Positions 24,678 through 35,636 of a stretch of 63,114 bases of DNA are shown in pieces (the stretch's first letter is position 1; every line of letters begins with the position of its first letter). The notes below the pieces were generated by a model. The model was not told the DNA's origin, did no database searches, and saw nothing but the letters and a program-made list of their open reading frames with translations. Source of the stretch: Byssothecium circinans (lineage: Eukaryota; Ascomycota; Dothideomycetes; Pleosporales; Massarinaceae); the NCBI GenBank assembly GCA_010015675.1, contig ML976997.1, positions 323,778-386,891 on the forward strand, given 5' to 3'. Position numbers and translations under genes: made by a program.

Positions 24678-27542
24678 GCTGTTTTGACAGCCAAGTTTCC
24701 TCTACGGTACGTGTATATGTGTGCGAGTCTGGCAGTTGCTACCTGTCAGACTAACATTTTCTTGCTCATGTTTTTCTTCGATATGACATTTGTCATTTTG
24801 GGAGGTTTCTGTGGGCGTTTTCAAGGTGGAATGTGTATACCGTAGGTTCGCCGCTTTACTTTCACCGCTTGCGCTATGTGTGGGTGCTGGAGGCATTCGT
24901 GGACTGGACTGGACTGGCGTAGCAGGTGGTTTTGCATGGCATGGCATGGGTCAATGTGGAAGCAAAAGAGTTTTTGGTATGTTCTGCGGTCGACCTTTGG
25001 TCACATCTTACCTTCACCAGTAGGATATTATCGCCGCAGACGGCCCGTTGATCGAGATACACAGGCGGGGGATGCTGGGGGTGCTAATAGTCGTAGGGGC
25101 TCGCCATGGCCTTTGTGTATCCGATTGCCATGACAATTGATCGATAGAATTTCAAGTGTGGGGTATTCGTATCGTGAAGTGAATGGGTGCGGTGGGTACG
25201 AGAGTCCAACCAGTGCTGTATGCCTGACATCGTGATAGGTCATGTTCGCCCATCTCTCGCCTATTCCGGAAAGACGGACAGTCTGAAGGCCAGAACCAAT
25301 AACACCCTCCCTTCCCTTGCCATGCCTGACAGTGCTGACTTATTGACAGCTCTGATTCCTTTGACGCTATCGTGACTGATCTCTAGACCTGAATATACAA
25401 GCTCTCCACCTCGTGATGCAGCTAGCAACGCATTGCGTCTCAAATAATAGTCCATCTCGCTACGTTCCCGTCGACAGCAACGCCCGAACTTATGAAATAT
25501 CTGTTACGAATGGGCCGATCTTTATCAGGCCTTCGTCCACCCGTTGACCATCTCAGTCAGACCTTGTTAGAGTCCCAATAGCATGACTGATTATGCAGTC
25601 AGTGAATACGTTGGATGCACGTGGTCCTGAAAAAGGGCTCTGATCTTTTTGCCCCTGTTTTATGGATTGTCATCATGGTAGGTCGGCCACGTGTTTGGCA
25701 TATTGGGGTTGGTTGTGGGAGTGACTGCGTGTCATGGTAGGTAAAGCGCCGTCGTAGTCAGACGTACATGGACGTGTCTGGAATTGAAGGTGGATAAGCG
25801 GCTCCGATGCGGAATGTCGGACGTGCATTGCCATCGCCGATTTGTCCGATCTGTTAAGCTTGTAACTCCTGTGGTAGGTAGGCAGGTAGGCGGACGTTTC
25901 TTTTTTGTCATTCGTTTCTCTAGTTAGGCAATGATCATGGTCTCCTCTCTTCTCCTACATGGAAATCGGAAATCGTCATCATATTCAGCAATTTACAATA
26001 TAAGCACTCTGTCCGCTCTCTCACCCCGTTATAGGCGTGCCCATATCATGAGTCCCTCATGCGCGTCACCGTTTCCGTCGCCCGTTAGCGTTTCCAAAAA
26101 GAAAAAGAGAGGCTTTTACCCCCCATCTTAAGCTTACCCCGATCCCCTGGTTCCTGGGCGTAATCTCACTTCTCACTTCTCGCATCCCACTTCACTCCAC
26201 CTGAGCGAGTGAGCCAGTGAATGAGTGGGTGAGACGAGTGACCCCCGGGCCTGGGCGAGACCTTTTTGCCTCGTTTTGTTGGTGTTGGGTTGTCATACAG
26301 GGAGGGCTGCATGTGGATCATCTGCATGTTGTATGCTTTGTGCTGGCTGTCAGCAGCCGGGTCGCTCAGCCCTATAGCACAATCGGGGTGGCGGCGTTAT
26401 GACGGTTGGGGCGTCTAACGGTGAAGGTGTCGGTGTGAGTGATGGACGCGTGGAAGGTGACTAATGTAGTTGAAGGGGTGGGGAGGCGTGTGTATGATGT
26501 GTGTGATGGTGGGTTGGGGGAGGACTTAGAGGACGGTGGGACTATGGATTGGGAAGGGGTAAGAATGGCGGTCTGGGATCTGGGATGCGGCGGGTCTGTG
26601 CCTGGAGTTGGGGTTTGGGTCGGGGCCGGGGCCTTGGAAACCTGCGGGGTATGCCGATGGTGGTTGGGAGTTGGGAGTTGGGGGGTGTGACCTGGGCCGT
26701 GGGTGGGTTGGAGTAATGGATTCGGGTTTTGGGTACCAGCGCCGGGTCCTTGTATTTCTTGTGCCGTGGGCTGGGAACGGTTAGGCGGGTAGTGGTACGA
26801 GGTTTGATTAAAGCCTCCATGTACTTGTATATATTTGGTTTACCGGGCTTTAGTCTACCGCGAGATTGTAGGAGGAGTGACTGAGCCTGGCTCAAAACGC
26901 TGGACACTTTCGGTTTCTGCACTGTCTTCGTTCTTCGGAAAGAGTTTCTCACTCGGCTCGTTCCGACTCAATACCTCCATGACGCCGCAGCAAACCGTTG
27001 AAACCCCACGGTGGCTTGCTCAACAACAGTTTGCCTGTCAGCTTCAACCTCTACGGTGTGACAGAATCTCTCACATTCTGCCATGACAGAGCGTAAGAAT
27101 GGTTGGTAAGATGCTTCTTAAGACGAGTGTTATAGGGGTCAGAAGCATCAATATGAATGTAACGAGGCCTCCACGAGGACAGGAGAGAACTGCATTCAGC
27201 GAAAGGCGATTGAAGTGGGGGGAGAAGTTGTCACGCTGTCTGTATGCAAGGAAGCTTCACGATCTTAATTGGCGAGCGAAGGCAACGCGGGCGTCATATG
27301 AGAGTTGTGATATAGGGCGTTCAGCTACGATGGAGGGCATTGAAGTGTCCAAATGACGAGGAAGAGTGTGTGCTCGGGGCTAGATGCAGTAAAGACGCAA
27401 GACCATATGGGCTAAGAGGTGAAGTTTCGAAAGTATAAGAGTGGCTCGACGGACGACTCAATCACCATCACCACAACAACAGCACTCCTCACTCCTCATT
27501 CCTCACTACCAATACCAATCCCCACCAAACACCATCATCACC
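24678..27542. other. intergenic, 2.9 kb
   Basis: No gene supported on either strand. The segment 26440-26710 is G/T-biased on the plus strand and contains a G4-prone run (26665-26696). Short open frames there follow the base bias. The last 120 bp before 27543 are CA/CT-rich, as expected for a fungal leader. Confidence 0.4.
26665..26696 (+). repeat. G-quadruplex-prone tract
   Basis: Four G-runs (GGG, GGG, GGGGGG, GGG) separated by AGTT, AGTT and a longer loop, inside a G/T-rich intergenic block. It fits a relaxed G4 motif. No gene is near enough to suggest a role. Confidence 0.5.
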
Positions 27543-28076
27543 ATGAAATTCTCCCCCTCCATCCTCGCCCTCGCCTTCGCGGCCACAGCCACCAGCCTCG
27601 CCACCCCCCTTGAAGCCCGCCAACCTGGCGACCACACCACCATCCACCTCTACGAGAACAATGACTTCATGGGTGCAGTGTGGGACAAAGACGCCATCTG
27701 GAACCAATGCTGTCCGCCTCCCTCTCTTCCCCCACATCCGTCCCCATACTAACTGCCCCGTGAAACTTAGACAACATCACCGACCCTGGGGTCCAGAACA
27801 AAGTGTCTTCCCTCCAGACCAATGACAACGCTCAGTGCTCGCTTTGGGAGTAAGTTATTCCACTCTTTTCTTCTCTCACCCGTGTAGTTGTATGAGAGGT
27901 GGGCGTTGTATGAATGCTGGCTGACTCTTCTTCTCTTCTTCCTTTTCAGCGCTCTCGATTGCCAGGGTAACAGGGCTGGCCCGTTCCAGGGCCGGGTCCG
28001 GGACCTTGGGGCTTTCAACGACAGGGCGCAGTCTTTCAGATGCGCTGTCTTTCCCGGAACGCCTCCTAGGCGCTGA
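27543..28076 (+). CDS. small secreted protein, beta/gamma-crystallin-like (copy A)
   Basis: Exons 27543-27711, 27771-27849 and 27950-28076 give 124 aa. Residues 1-20 are a signal peptide ending near SLAT, followed by PLEARQ, a possible processing site shared with copy B. The mature part reads like a single beta/gamma-crystallin unit: IHLYENNDFMG (compare FYEDxxFxG), QNKVSSLQ as a degenerate calcium motif, QCSLWDALDCQG, and FNDRAQSFRC at the end. There are four cysteines, enough for two disulphides. Copy B (29058-29616) shares the architecture, the intron phases (1, then 2) and motif spacing, so the two look like a diverged tandem pair. The first donor, GTCCGC, is weak and should be checked. 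The crystallin assignment is an inference from motif pattern. The protein is presumably secreted; no function can be assigned. Confidence 0.72.
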
Positions 28077-29057
28077 GTCCGGGTAGGAGGTACTGGCGGG
28101 AGGCACCTAGGAATGTAGGGAAGGGCAGAATTATGACCGTTGGTTCCGTTCTTTGACTTGCGGCTTCTCTTTAAGACCGTCGTTACGGTGATTTTTGTTT
28201 GTAGCTGGCCAGCTACTCATGATTTACTTTTTCTTGTGGGATGGGTGAGAAGCTTGGACGCTCGTTACTTCACAATTCATTATGTTTCCAAGTCAGGGTG
28301 TTACATCTCCGTCCATGAGTTTATGTTTCGTGAGTACTTGATAGCGTACTTTCCTATGAAGGCTTGAAGTCGGAGAAAAAGGGGAAATAGTTATTGACTG
28401 TCCTCTGATATGAATGAACTGCCCTTTCAAAACGCATCCTTGTGACACGGTGTGCGGGATCACTAAGGGCTCAATGCAAATATTCTACATTCATTCGATC
28501 TCGGTGTCTTAGAATGCCACCGTTCGGAGAGAAGTGGTACTCAGCTTATTCTCACACGTGTTGTGGCTTTGCCCAGCAATGCTCGCAGCTCGCATAGAAA
28601 ACCTCATACGTCACATCCCCCCCGGACATGACACATACTTTGCTTCTTAGGAGCGGTTTTATAGGTACATGTAGCTACGATGTGAAGAATTGGTACTCTC
28701 ACGAGGATACAAGTGGTGGCTGGGGGCTGGGCTTATGCTCCGAGTCGGTGTAACCTAGACCAAAGAGAGGTGGCTGTGGAGTGTGCCAATGCCTCGATTA
28801 GTAGCTGGATTGCGAGAAATGGGAATCACAATCTTCCACATGATGCGTAAGGGTTTTCAGAAGGATGTGTTTTGGGTGAGAGGGTCAGATGCGGCTGGAA
28901 GATGACGGAGAAGGCAAACGGCTTCAGACGGCTGCTGTAGAATATATAACGAGGACCGTACCGACTCAATAATCACATCCTCACAGCACCAACACATCAA
29001 CTCCTCTCTGCACCTAAAAGCCTCCTCCGCTCTACCCACAAACTACCAACCGCCACC
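28077..29057. other. intergenic between the two secreted-protein genes
   Basis: A 981-bp spacer between the tandem small secreted genes, with the promoter of copy B in its right third (AATATATAACG near 28940 is TATA-like). No further gene seen. Confidence 0.4.
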
Positions 29058-29616
29058 ATGAAGTCCACCACTGCCATCCTCGCCCTTGCGCTTGCAGCCA
29101 GCACCACCGCTGCTCCCGCTTCAAACCTCGAAGCCCGTCAACAGGATTCCAACATCCAGCTCTGCAAGAGGCTCGACTGCACGGGCGACTACTATGTCGA
29201 TGTCATCAACCTCCCTGTGACCTCTGGAGTGTGTCGTATGTCCTTCCCTCTAACTCATCACCATTCCTCTTTAAACCGTTCTCACATCTTCAACATAAAC
29301 TTACCTTGCGTGAACAGGTGACGTCCCCGACATCTTCGAGTTCCGCCCCGTCGACTTCAACAACAAGATCCGCGCCGTCCAGCCAAACGGCGGAACGAAC
29401 TGTGTTCTTTACGAGTAAGTTGAAGCCATCACCCGTATTCCCCTTCCCATATATACGCCTTGGGGCTGGAACGGAGGCTGATACTTCAATAGTGGTCCTG
29501 GGTGCACACTCGATAACAGTGGTGTCATCACTGGCGGACATCGCACGCAGCTCAATGTCGCGCCGTATAATTTCGATAACAGGACTGAGTCTGTGCTCTG
29601 CACGGTTGTGGCTTAG
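29058..29616 (+). CDS. small secreted protein, beta/gamma-crystallin-like (copy B)
   Basis: Exons 29058-29235, 29318-29414 and 29493-29616 give 132 aa. The signal peptide (1-19) ends near TTAA, then comes ASNLEARQ, mirroring PLEARQ in copy A. The mature part has IQLCKRLDCTGDYY, FNNKIRAVQ, TNCVLYDGPGC and NFDNRTESVLC. The NNKIRA and DNRTES segments sit where beta/gamma-crystallin units carry their calcium motif ([ND][ND]xx[ST]S); DNRTES has the closer fit. Cysteines line up with those of copy A (CSLW against CVLY, and the terminal RC against LC), and both introns are in the same phases. The protein is probably a secreted, disulphide-stabilised beta-sandwich; its role is unknown. Both splices use good donors (GTATGT, GTAAGT). 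Confidence 0.78.
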
Positions 29617-29934
29617 ATTTCCTCAGCGATTATTCAGTAGAGAGTACGGATTGATGCAGGTGTGATTGGACGAGATGGAATGTAGAGGGTAAGGAGCAAC
29701 CCTAAAATATGAAGGTTGGAGGTATGGTTTCTTGACTGTTGTTGACACTGTCGCTACTGGATTAGCTGGCCAGCTTTTTTCTTTCCTCGTTTACATAATA
29801 CACTCAACGTCCGCATGTGCCTATCCATCCCACAAATTAGCAAACATCCCTATGTTCCAGCATGTGGTTGCGGGCTCAAGTCATCAATTGCAACGCCTCT
29901 GTGTGTACATAGATACATGAAGTCATATGGTAGC
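29617..29934. other. intergenic between convergent genes
   Basis: A 318-bp tail-to-tail spacer between copy B and the FAD oxidase; it holds both 3' UTRs. Nothing else seen. Confidence 0.5.
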
Positions 29935-31745
29935 TTAGGCCGGCCACGTCGAATTCGGCGGCCCCTCCAGCTTAAAGTACCCCGGATGCAACTTCTGAAA
30001 CACCTGCTGCGGATCATACTTCTTCGCAACGCCCTTCAACCTCTTCTTATTCTCCCTCCCATAACTCGCAATAGGATCCTCAAACTGGCTCGCATAATTC
30101 ATATAAACAAAGTCATTGTCGAGACCTCTCTTCCTCGCCTCCGCCTTCACAGCATCGATAACATCGGCATGGAACTTCAGGATCCTCGCGTCATCGGCAG
30201 GATTGTCCCAATTCGCACCCATGTTCATGATGAAGTAGGGGCCGCCGGAGGGATCGAGACCGAGAGCGTTGCCGCCGTTCTTTTGCATCTGCTGGAGTTG
30301 CGGGATGGTGATGGCTTGGAGGGAGATAACGGGGAGGAGACCGGCGGCCTCGACGATGTTGGGGAGGAGTCTGTAGAAGGTGTCGACGAGGAAGGTGAAG
30401 AGCGAGCGGTCCACTTTGAAGGATACGTCCCAGTAAGTGTCGCGGACGCCGTAGGCGATGCCTTCGTTGAGCATGATCGTGAGCTCGGCATGCGTGTGGA
30501 TATCTGTCGTGCTTTGGACGGCGGGGATTGCGTTGAAATCGTTGAAGACTGAGGCATTGGCGATTGGCTTCGCGTAATCTAGTTGAACTGATGCCAGTGG
30601 ACCGAATCCCTCTGCATAGCCAAACGAAATGATCTGCGCGGCATCAGGATCTTGGATTGAGCCTTTTGTAGCGAAGTTGTAGTATGCGTCCAAGGCTGCT
30701 GGGAAGCTGTCGTTGGAAAGGAGTCGGGCTCCTCCCCACATTTTGCCCTGGGTGAAGGCGTTCAAGTTGAATTTGGTGACGACACCGAAATTCCCACCCC
30801 CGCCACGGAGCGCCCAGTATAGGTCTGGATAGGAGGTAGCGCTGACGTTGATGATGAGACCCGAGGCTGTGACGACTTCGTAGCTTTGGACATTGTCGCA
30901 GGCCCAGCCGTATCGGTTTGAGAAGAAGGAGATGCCGCCCCCAAGTGTCAGGCCGGAAACACCAACTGTGGCAACCTATGAGATATGTCAATAGTTGTAA
31001 TTTGGAAGTATATGCATGCGACAATATTCTGGCAGGACTTTATCCAATCACAGACTGGGGAAGTCTTGCCGGATTTCCTCTCCAGCACTATAAGAAGATA
31101 AACTTACTCGACCGCCAACTACACTGACACCCTCTTTCTCAAGGCTTTGATAGACGTTCAGCCACCGGTTTCCAGCGCCTATAGATGCAATCTTCTTGTC
31201 TGATGAGACTGACACTTGGTTCAGCTTCTCTAGCGAGACGGTGATACCACCCTGGATACTCGAAGAGCCAGCAAAGGCAGCATGACCGCCACCCTTGACT
31301 GCGAAGGGGCATTGAGTCAAACGTGATATGAGAACCTGTACAGATACTTCCAATACTGAGTTCGGCTTGAAAATACAGTACGGGCTGAGTTCTCCTTGGA
31401 CGGCCGACCAGTACGAGCCCGTGAAGTTGGCAAATGCGGGTGATCCTTGCGTGAGAACTTCCCCAAGCCCGTGGATGGCCTGTATTGACGCACACTGTAC
31501 CAAGACTTAATATACAACATACACGTGATGCACTGTACATGGAAAAAACTTACAGCGATCTTACACGCGCTGAGCGACGAGCGCTGCTGCAACCCTGCGA
31601 GTTCAGGGATCGCCGAGACATTGACACCGACGCTGAGTAGAGCAGCAGACACGTCGAAGTTGGCAGGCTCAAACACCTCAGCGTTGCTCTGTGCCAGACC
31701 TCCTGCCACGAGAGCGCTTAATGAAACAATGAGCGCAGTCCTCAT
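29935..31745 (-). CDS. secreted FAD-linked oxidase, berberine-bridge-like (BBE)
   Basis: Exons 31745-31554, 31494-31108 and 30975-29935 give 539 aa. The signal peptide (1-19, ending GGLAQS) implies secretion. The PCMH-type FAD domain has AVKGGGHAAF with H135, the expected histidyl-FAD attachment, then VGVSGLTLGGGISFFS and ALRGGGGNFGVVTKF. The C-terminal BBE motif is YMNYASQFEDP, then YDPQQVFQKLHPGYF. The second covalent cysteine of plant berberine bridge enzymes is not evident in its usual place, so FAD is probably held by one covalent bond. Family members oxidise sugars, alcohols or alkaloid-like metabolites, often in secondary metabolism; no biosynthetic cluster surrounds this gene, so the substrate is unknown. 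Introns are 59 and 132 nt and in phase 0. The ATG at 31745 was chosen because it opens directly into the signal peptide. Confidence 0.9.
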
Positions 31746-33039
31746 GCTGAGAATTCCAGTGTATCGGTATTTGGTGTGGTTGGTACCAGGCAACGAAGCA
31801 GGCCAGGGCCGGCAGCGTCCCGTATCTTTAAGCATGCAATAATAGGGGCGCTACACACGGCAATTAGAGAATCCGAGCTAGACTACGCCATGTTCATGGT
31901 CTACCGGTACTGTCGGATGGAAAACTGTATACGAGTACAGTCGGCTATTGAGGGCGAAGCGGAAGGAGCGCAGGAGATGGGATGTTACTGGGCAGAGATA
32001 CACCGTCGCGCTAGACGCGTTGGCTGCGGAATTAATTCATTGCTTGAAGCTGCAATCGCGGCTGTGAGGTACCACGGTACGGTACTGTAGGCGTGAAGGA
32101 AGCCACCAAGCAGGTCCTTCGGACTCCTTCCGCTGAAGGTATCGCCACGGGAAGGTTAGCGGGGAAAAGGAAGCTATCCCCTGCATCTCGCATCTGTGCG
32201 GCGAGTCCCGTCCTCTAAATAGCTGGGGCACATCGATCTGATCGTGTGGATTGAGTCATGTGCGATGAACAGGATCGCCAAGTATCTGAATGTTTAAGAT
32301 GGTGGGTTGTTGAGATGGAGGTTGAAACTTGATGCCGTGAAAGACAAGGAGTGAAATAGGGGTGGAGCCGTCCAAGGTAATTCCCGCACACGTGAGACAG
32401 CCCGCATGGACTTGCAGGCGCAGCAATAACCACTGCTTTTTCGCCTGCTTCCCCCGTCCAACATACTTTATATTAACTGCGCCCTAGAAGGGCATTAACA
32501 TGACTTCAAAAATAGCTGCAGAGCCTTGTTCGTACGATAAGCTGGATGAGAGGGGCGAGAGATTGCATGAAAAATATGCTAACTGATGGTCTACGAAGAA
32601 AAAGGGAACGGCCGAGGCCATCTAGCCAACCATGGGCCATCTGACGAGATGCTCGAATCCTTTCGGTTACCGAACCATCCACACGCCTTCACTGTACAGG
32701 CCTCTATTGGAACAGTTTTGCCATGAAACTTGGGGGCAAAGTTTCCCATCCCTTCAACTATCTAACCATGATCCAAGCAACCTGAAAGCCTCGAATTCGC
32801 CTAGGCTAGTGCTTGCAGCAAGACGACTTTTGGGCGGCTACTCCCGTCAAGGTTCCGCTCAAGGTTTTGCCAACTATCCTTTTTAAGCCGGTGCCATCTA
32901 TCGTAAGCGATAAGGTGGCCGTCATGCCTAGGGTTCAGACCGTTTTAATGCTGTCCTGTCGCCCCGTCGTAATTCAAAGGATTTGCGCCACCTCCCATCC
33001 CCCGCGATCCTCACGTCAACCCACTCCTAGTCGAACGAC
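31746..33039. other. intergenic between divergent genes
   Basis: A 1.3-kb spacer between the divergent FAD oxidase and rhodopsin-fold genes, so it holds both promoters. Short open frames lack family or splice support. Confidence 0.4.
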
Positions 33040-34335
33040 ATGATGTCCGACACCACTGCGAAGCCGTCGGCGGCCAGGCCGCCACTTGGTCAGGCCGAAA
33101 TACTTCGAGCGGAATATGCGTTGTTTGTCTTGACGACAGCGTTTCTCGTTGCGCGCGTGGCGATCCATGTATCGAAGCGCCGAACTTTCGAATTCCAGGA
33201 CTTCTTCATCTACTTCGCATACGCCCTGTATGTGGGATTGTGGACTGAATATATCATCGCCGTCCCGTATCTCTTCAAGCTCACCGCGGTAACTAATGGC
33301 GAGATACCACCGTATCCGAATGTTATCAAAGATGCGGCTTACATGTCGCGACTCATCTTCACAGCGCAGATGTGTTTCTACGTGTCTCTGTGGTCGGTGA
33401 AGATGTCTTTGTTGTCACTGTACCGAAAGCTTCTGATCGGGCTGGAGAGAATCTACAGCCAAATTTGGTGGGGAATCGTAGTCTTTGCAGCTCTGGTCAG
33501 TTCCAATTCATGCCATGGAGTTCTGCTTGACTGACCTGGACTTAGGCATACATTGGATGCATCATCTCAAGTGTAAAATCGTGCAACTCGATGAGCGCCT
33601 TTTTCCGTGCTGCTTCTTGCGACTCTCCTAGTGAATTACGAGCCCAGATCATCAGTTTGTATTACGCATACGCGATTGACGTTATCACTGATTTGATGGG
33701 TATGTTTGAGAGCGATGAAGTCTGGCACAATATCACTGACTCGTGTATAGTCATGTTCCTGCCTATACGTCTTGTATGGGGGCTCCAGATGGCAAGAACC
33801 GAGAAGGCGGGAGTCCTCATCCTGTTCTGCGGAGGATTCGTTTGCATTGCCTTTGCAACTTTGCGCGCAGTTCAAGTCGGTGTAGAACATGGCAAAGCCA
33901 TCTCGCCCGACCCAAAGTGGTTGACGATGTGGACCGTTATAGAAGTCTCGATGGGTATGTCTGTTTTTTTTTATTACCAGAAGGAGCGCATGAACTCCAC
34001 TAACATGCACCTTAGCCATCATCATCGGTTGCTCGCCCGCCTTTGCTACCCTCATCCGCGCCCGCATAAACTCGAAGAAATCCTCCTACAACGCACGAGG
34101 TTACCACAAGCAGGGTGGAGATGACGTCGATCTCAACACCATCGGTAGTTCGTCAAATCGCCAGAACCGTAGCGCAAACGTCACGAATTCCGACTCTTTA
34201 TACGAAGAAGAAGAGCCTGTTAGCCAGGCTGGCTTCAAGAGAAACCCACTGTTCAACGGAGCCAACGGAGGCATTACGGTCACGACTACGATCAATCAGG
34301 ACCGCAAACGGAAGAGCGAGAGGTCCGCGGTGTGA
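33040..34335 (+). CDS. fungal rhodopsin-fold (Pth11/SAT4-like) seven-helix membrane protein
   Basis: Exons 33040-33495, 33546-33699, 33751-33954 and 34016-34335 give 377 aa. Hydrophobic segments at about 25-45, 55-79, 103-127 and 141-160, plus three further on, fit the seven-helix Fung_rhodopsin family. Family marks are the first-helix Arg, then KSLLSLYRKL-like KMSLLSLYRKL, two Cys in the extracellular loop, DVITDLMVMFLPIRLVWGLQM and EVSMAIIIGCSPAF. The C-terminal 75 residues are a soluble, Ser/Asn/Lys-rich cytosolic tail that ends RKRKSERSAV. Some members of this family, such as Pth11, sense surface or nutrient cues at the plasma membrane; most are uncharacterised, and there is no CFEM domain here. 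All introns are 50-61 nt and their joins rebuild helices. A second ATG directly follows the first, so the start is ambiguous by one residue. Confidence 0.88.
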
Positions 34336-35636
34336 AGAGAACTGTTACGAACATTTAATACAAACCACAGAAGATTGAGCACGCAGATCGGATCGTCCGA
34401 GCCCTGGGAAAAGGAGAGAACAAATCCTGTGCCGACCACAACGCTGCAATCTAATGATTATGTCTCGAAAGTAACGATTGCAACTCTCGAGAGTGTGCTA
34501 CTAAGGACCGAACAACGAACCGCTGTCGACGCACGTCACAGGCACCACGGACCCGAAATGGTATACACAAAAAGCGCAAATCGAGCAGTGCATGGTTCCA
34601 GTTGGAAATGACTCAAAAAGGGGCAGCATCAAAGAGAAGGTTACGATGAGGACGACGATAAGGTTGAAGATAACGACACCCTGATGCCTTCATCAGAACG
34701 ACTTCAACGCTATCTTACCCTCGACATAGTCAGGAACAAGATTTATGCACATCTGCCGTCCCTTGAAGTCCCGCATGAACAGGCTCCTCACCTTCTAGCC
34801 ACCCAACTGTCCAGCCACGACCACGACCGCGACCAACAGTAACGGTCAAGCCAACCTTGTGCGGTAATCTACACCGCCAACAAGAGGACCCGAGTCTCTC
34901 GCACACTGGCTGCTTGGGAAGCAAGATTCGCCGCGTCTCCGAAGACGAAGACGTCATGGTAGCCTAGGACGCGAAGGTTTTCAGTTCCTTTCAATCTTCC
35001 GTCTAGTTCAAGAAGAGACGTAGGCGCGAAGGAGGCGTTGTACTCAATACCCCCATGTTAAGACGAATAAATCCGCTTCCAGCAGAGTCCTCTTACTACC
35101 ATTGATCTTTCGTGAGCCCCAGTATCTTCTTCCCTGCTGCGCTATCGATGCTAGCTTTTAATCCTTTTGTGTTCGCGATTGTAGGCACGCGAAGCTCTTC
35201 GGGCTCCTGCTTAGCTGCTGTCCGCGTGTTTTTTACCATGTTATGATGTTAGGCTAACATGCTAGCGATGTCTCAAATCGCAGCGTCCATAAGTGCGACA
35301 CCTTGGATGCACATATGCACATGGGACTGTAATGGGAAGAAGTGCCGCTTATAGTACATGAGAAGTAGGAAATGATTATCCACTGTAAGCATGCATAGGT
35401 ACGGCACATGTAAGGCTGAGTAGGCTGCCGCTCACGCTAGCGACCCATGTTGCATGTTGCGGTGAGGCGTAGCTACAGTACTCCCATTATTAGTCGCTGG
35501 GCATTTCTTTCTAAGTCTTTCCTTCTTTAAGACTTTCTATTCTATTCCACGCGCGTTTGAATTTGTATTTTTTTCCTCAGAGGGCTACCTACACTTAAAT
35601 TGTAGTTTGATTTAGCTGAGATTGTTGGACATAGTA
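34336..35636. other. intergenic; one coding-like frame with stops
   Basis: Downstream of the rhodopsin-fold gene, one plus-strand frame stays open from 34375 to 34965 apart from stops at 34609-34611 and 34840-34842. Its middle part is acidic (DEDDDKVEDND) and hydrophilic. I do not recognise it; it may be an eroded gene or chance. The remaining 670 bp up to 35636 show nothing. Confidence 0.3.

Noticed and set aside
29935..34335. Secondary-metabolite cluster around the FAD oxidase
   Set aside because: No backbone synthase, P450, methyltransferase or transporter nearby; one oxidase does not make a cluster.
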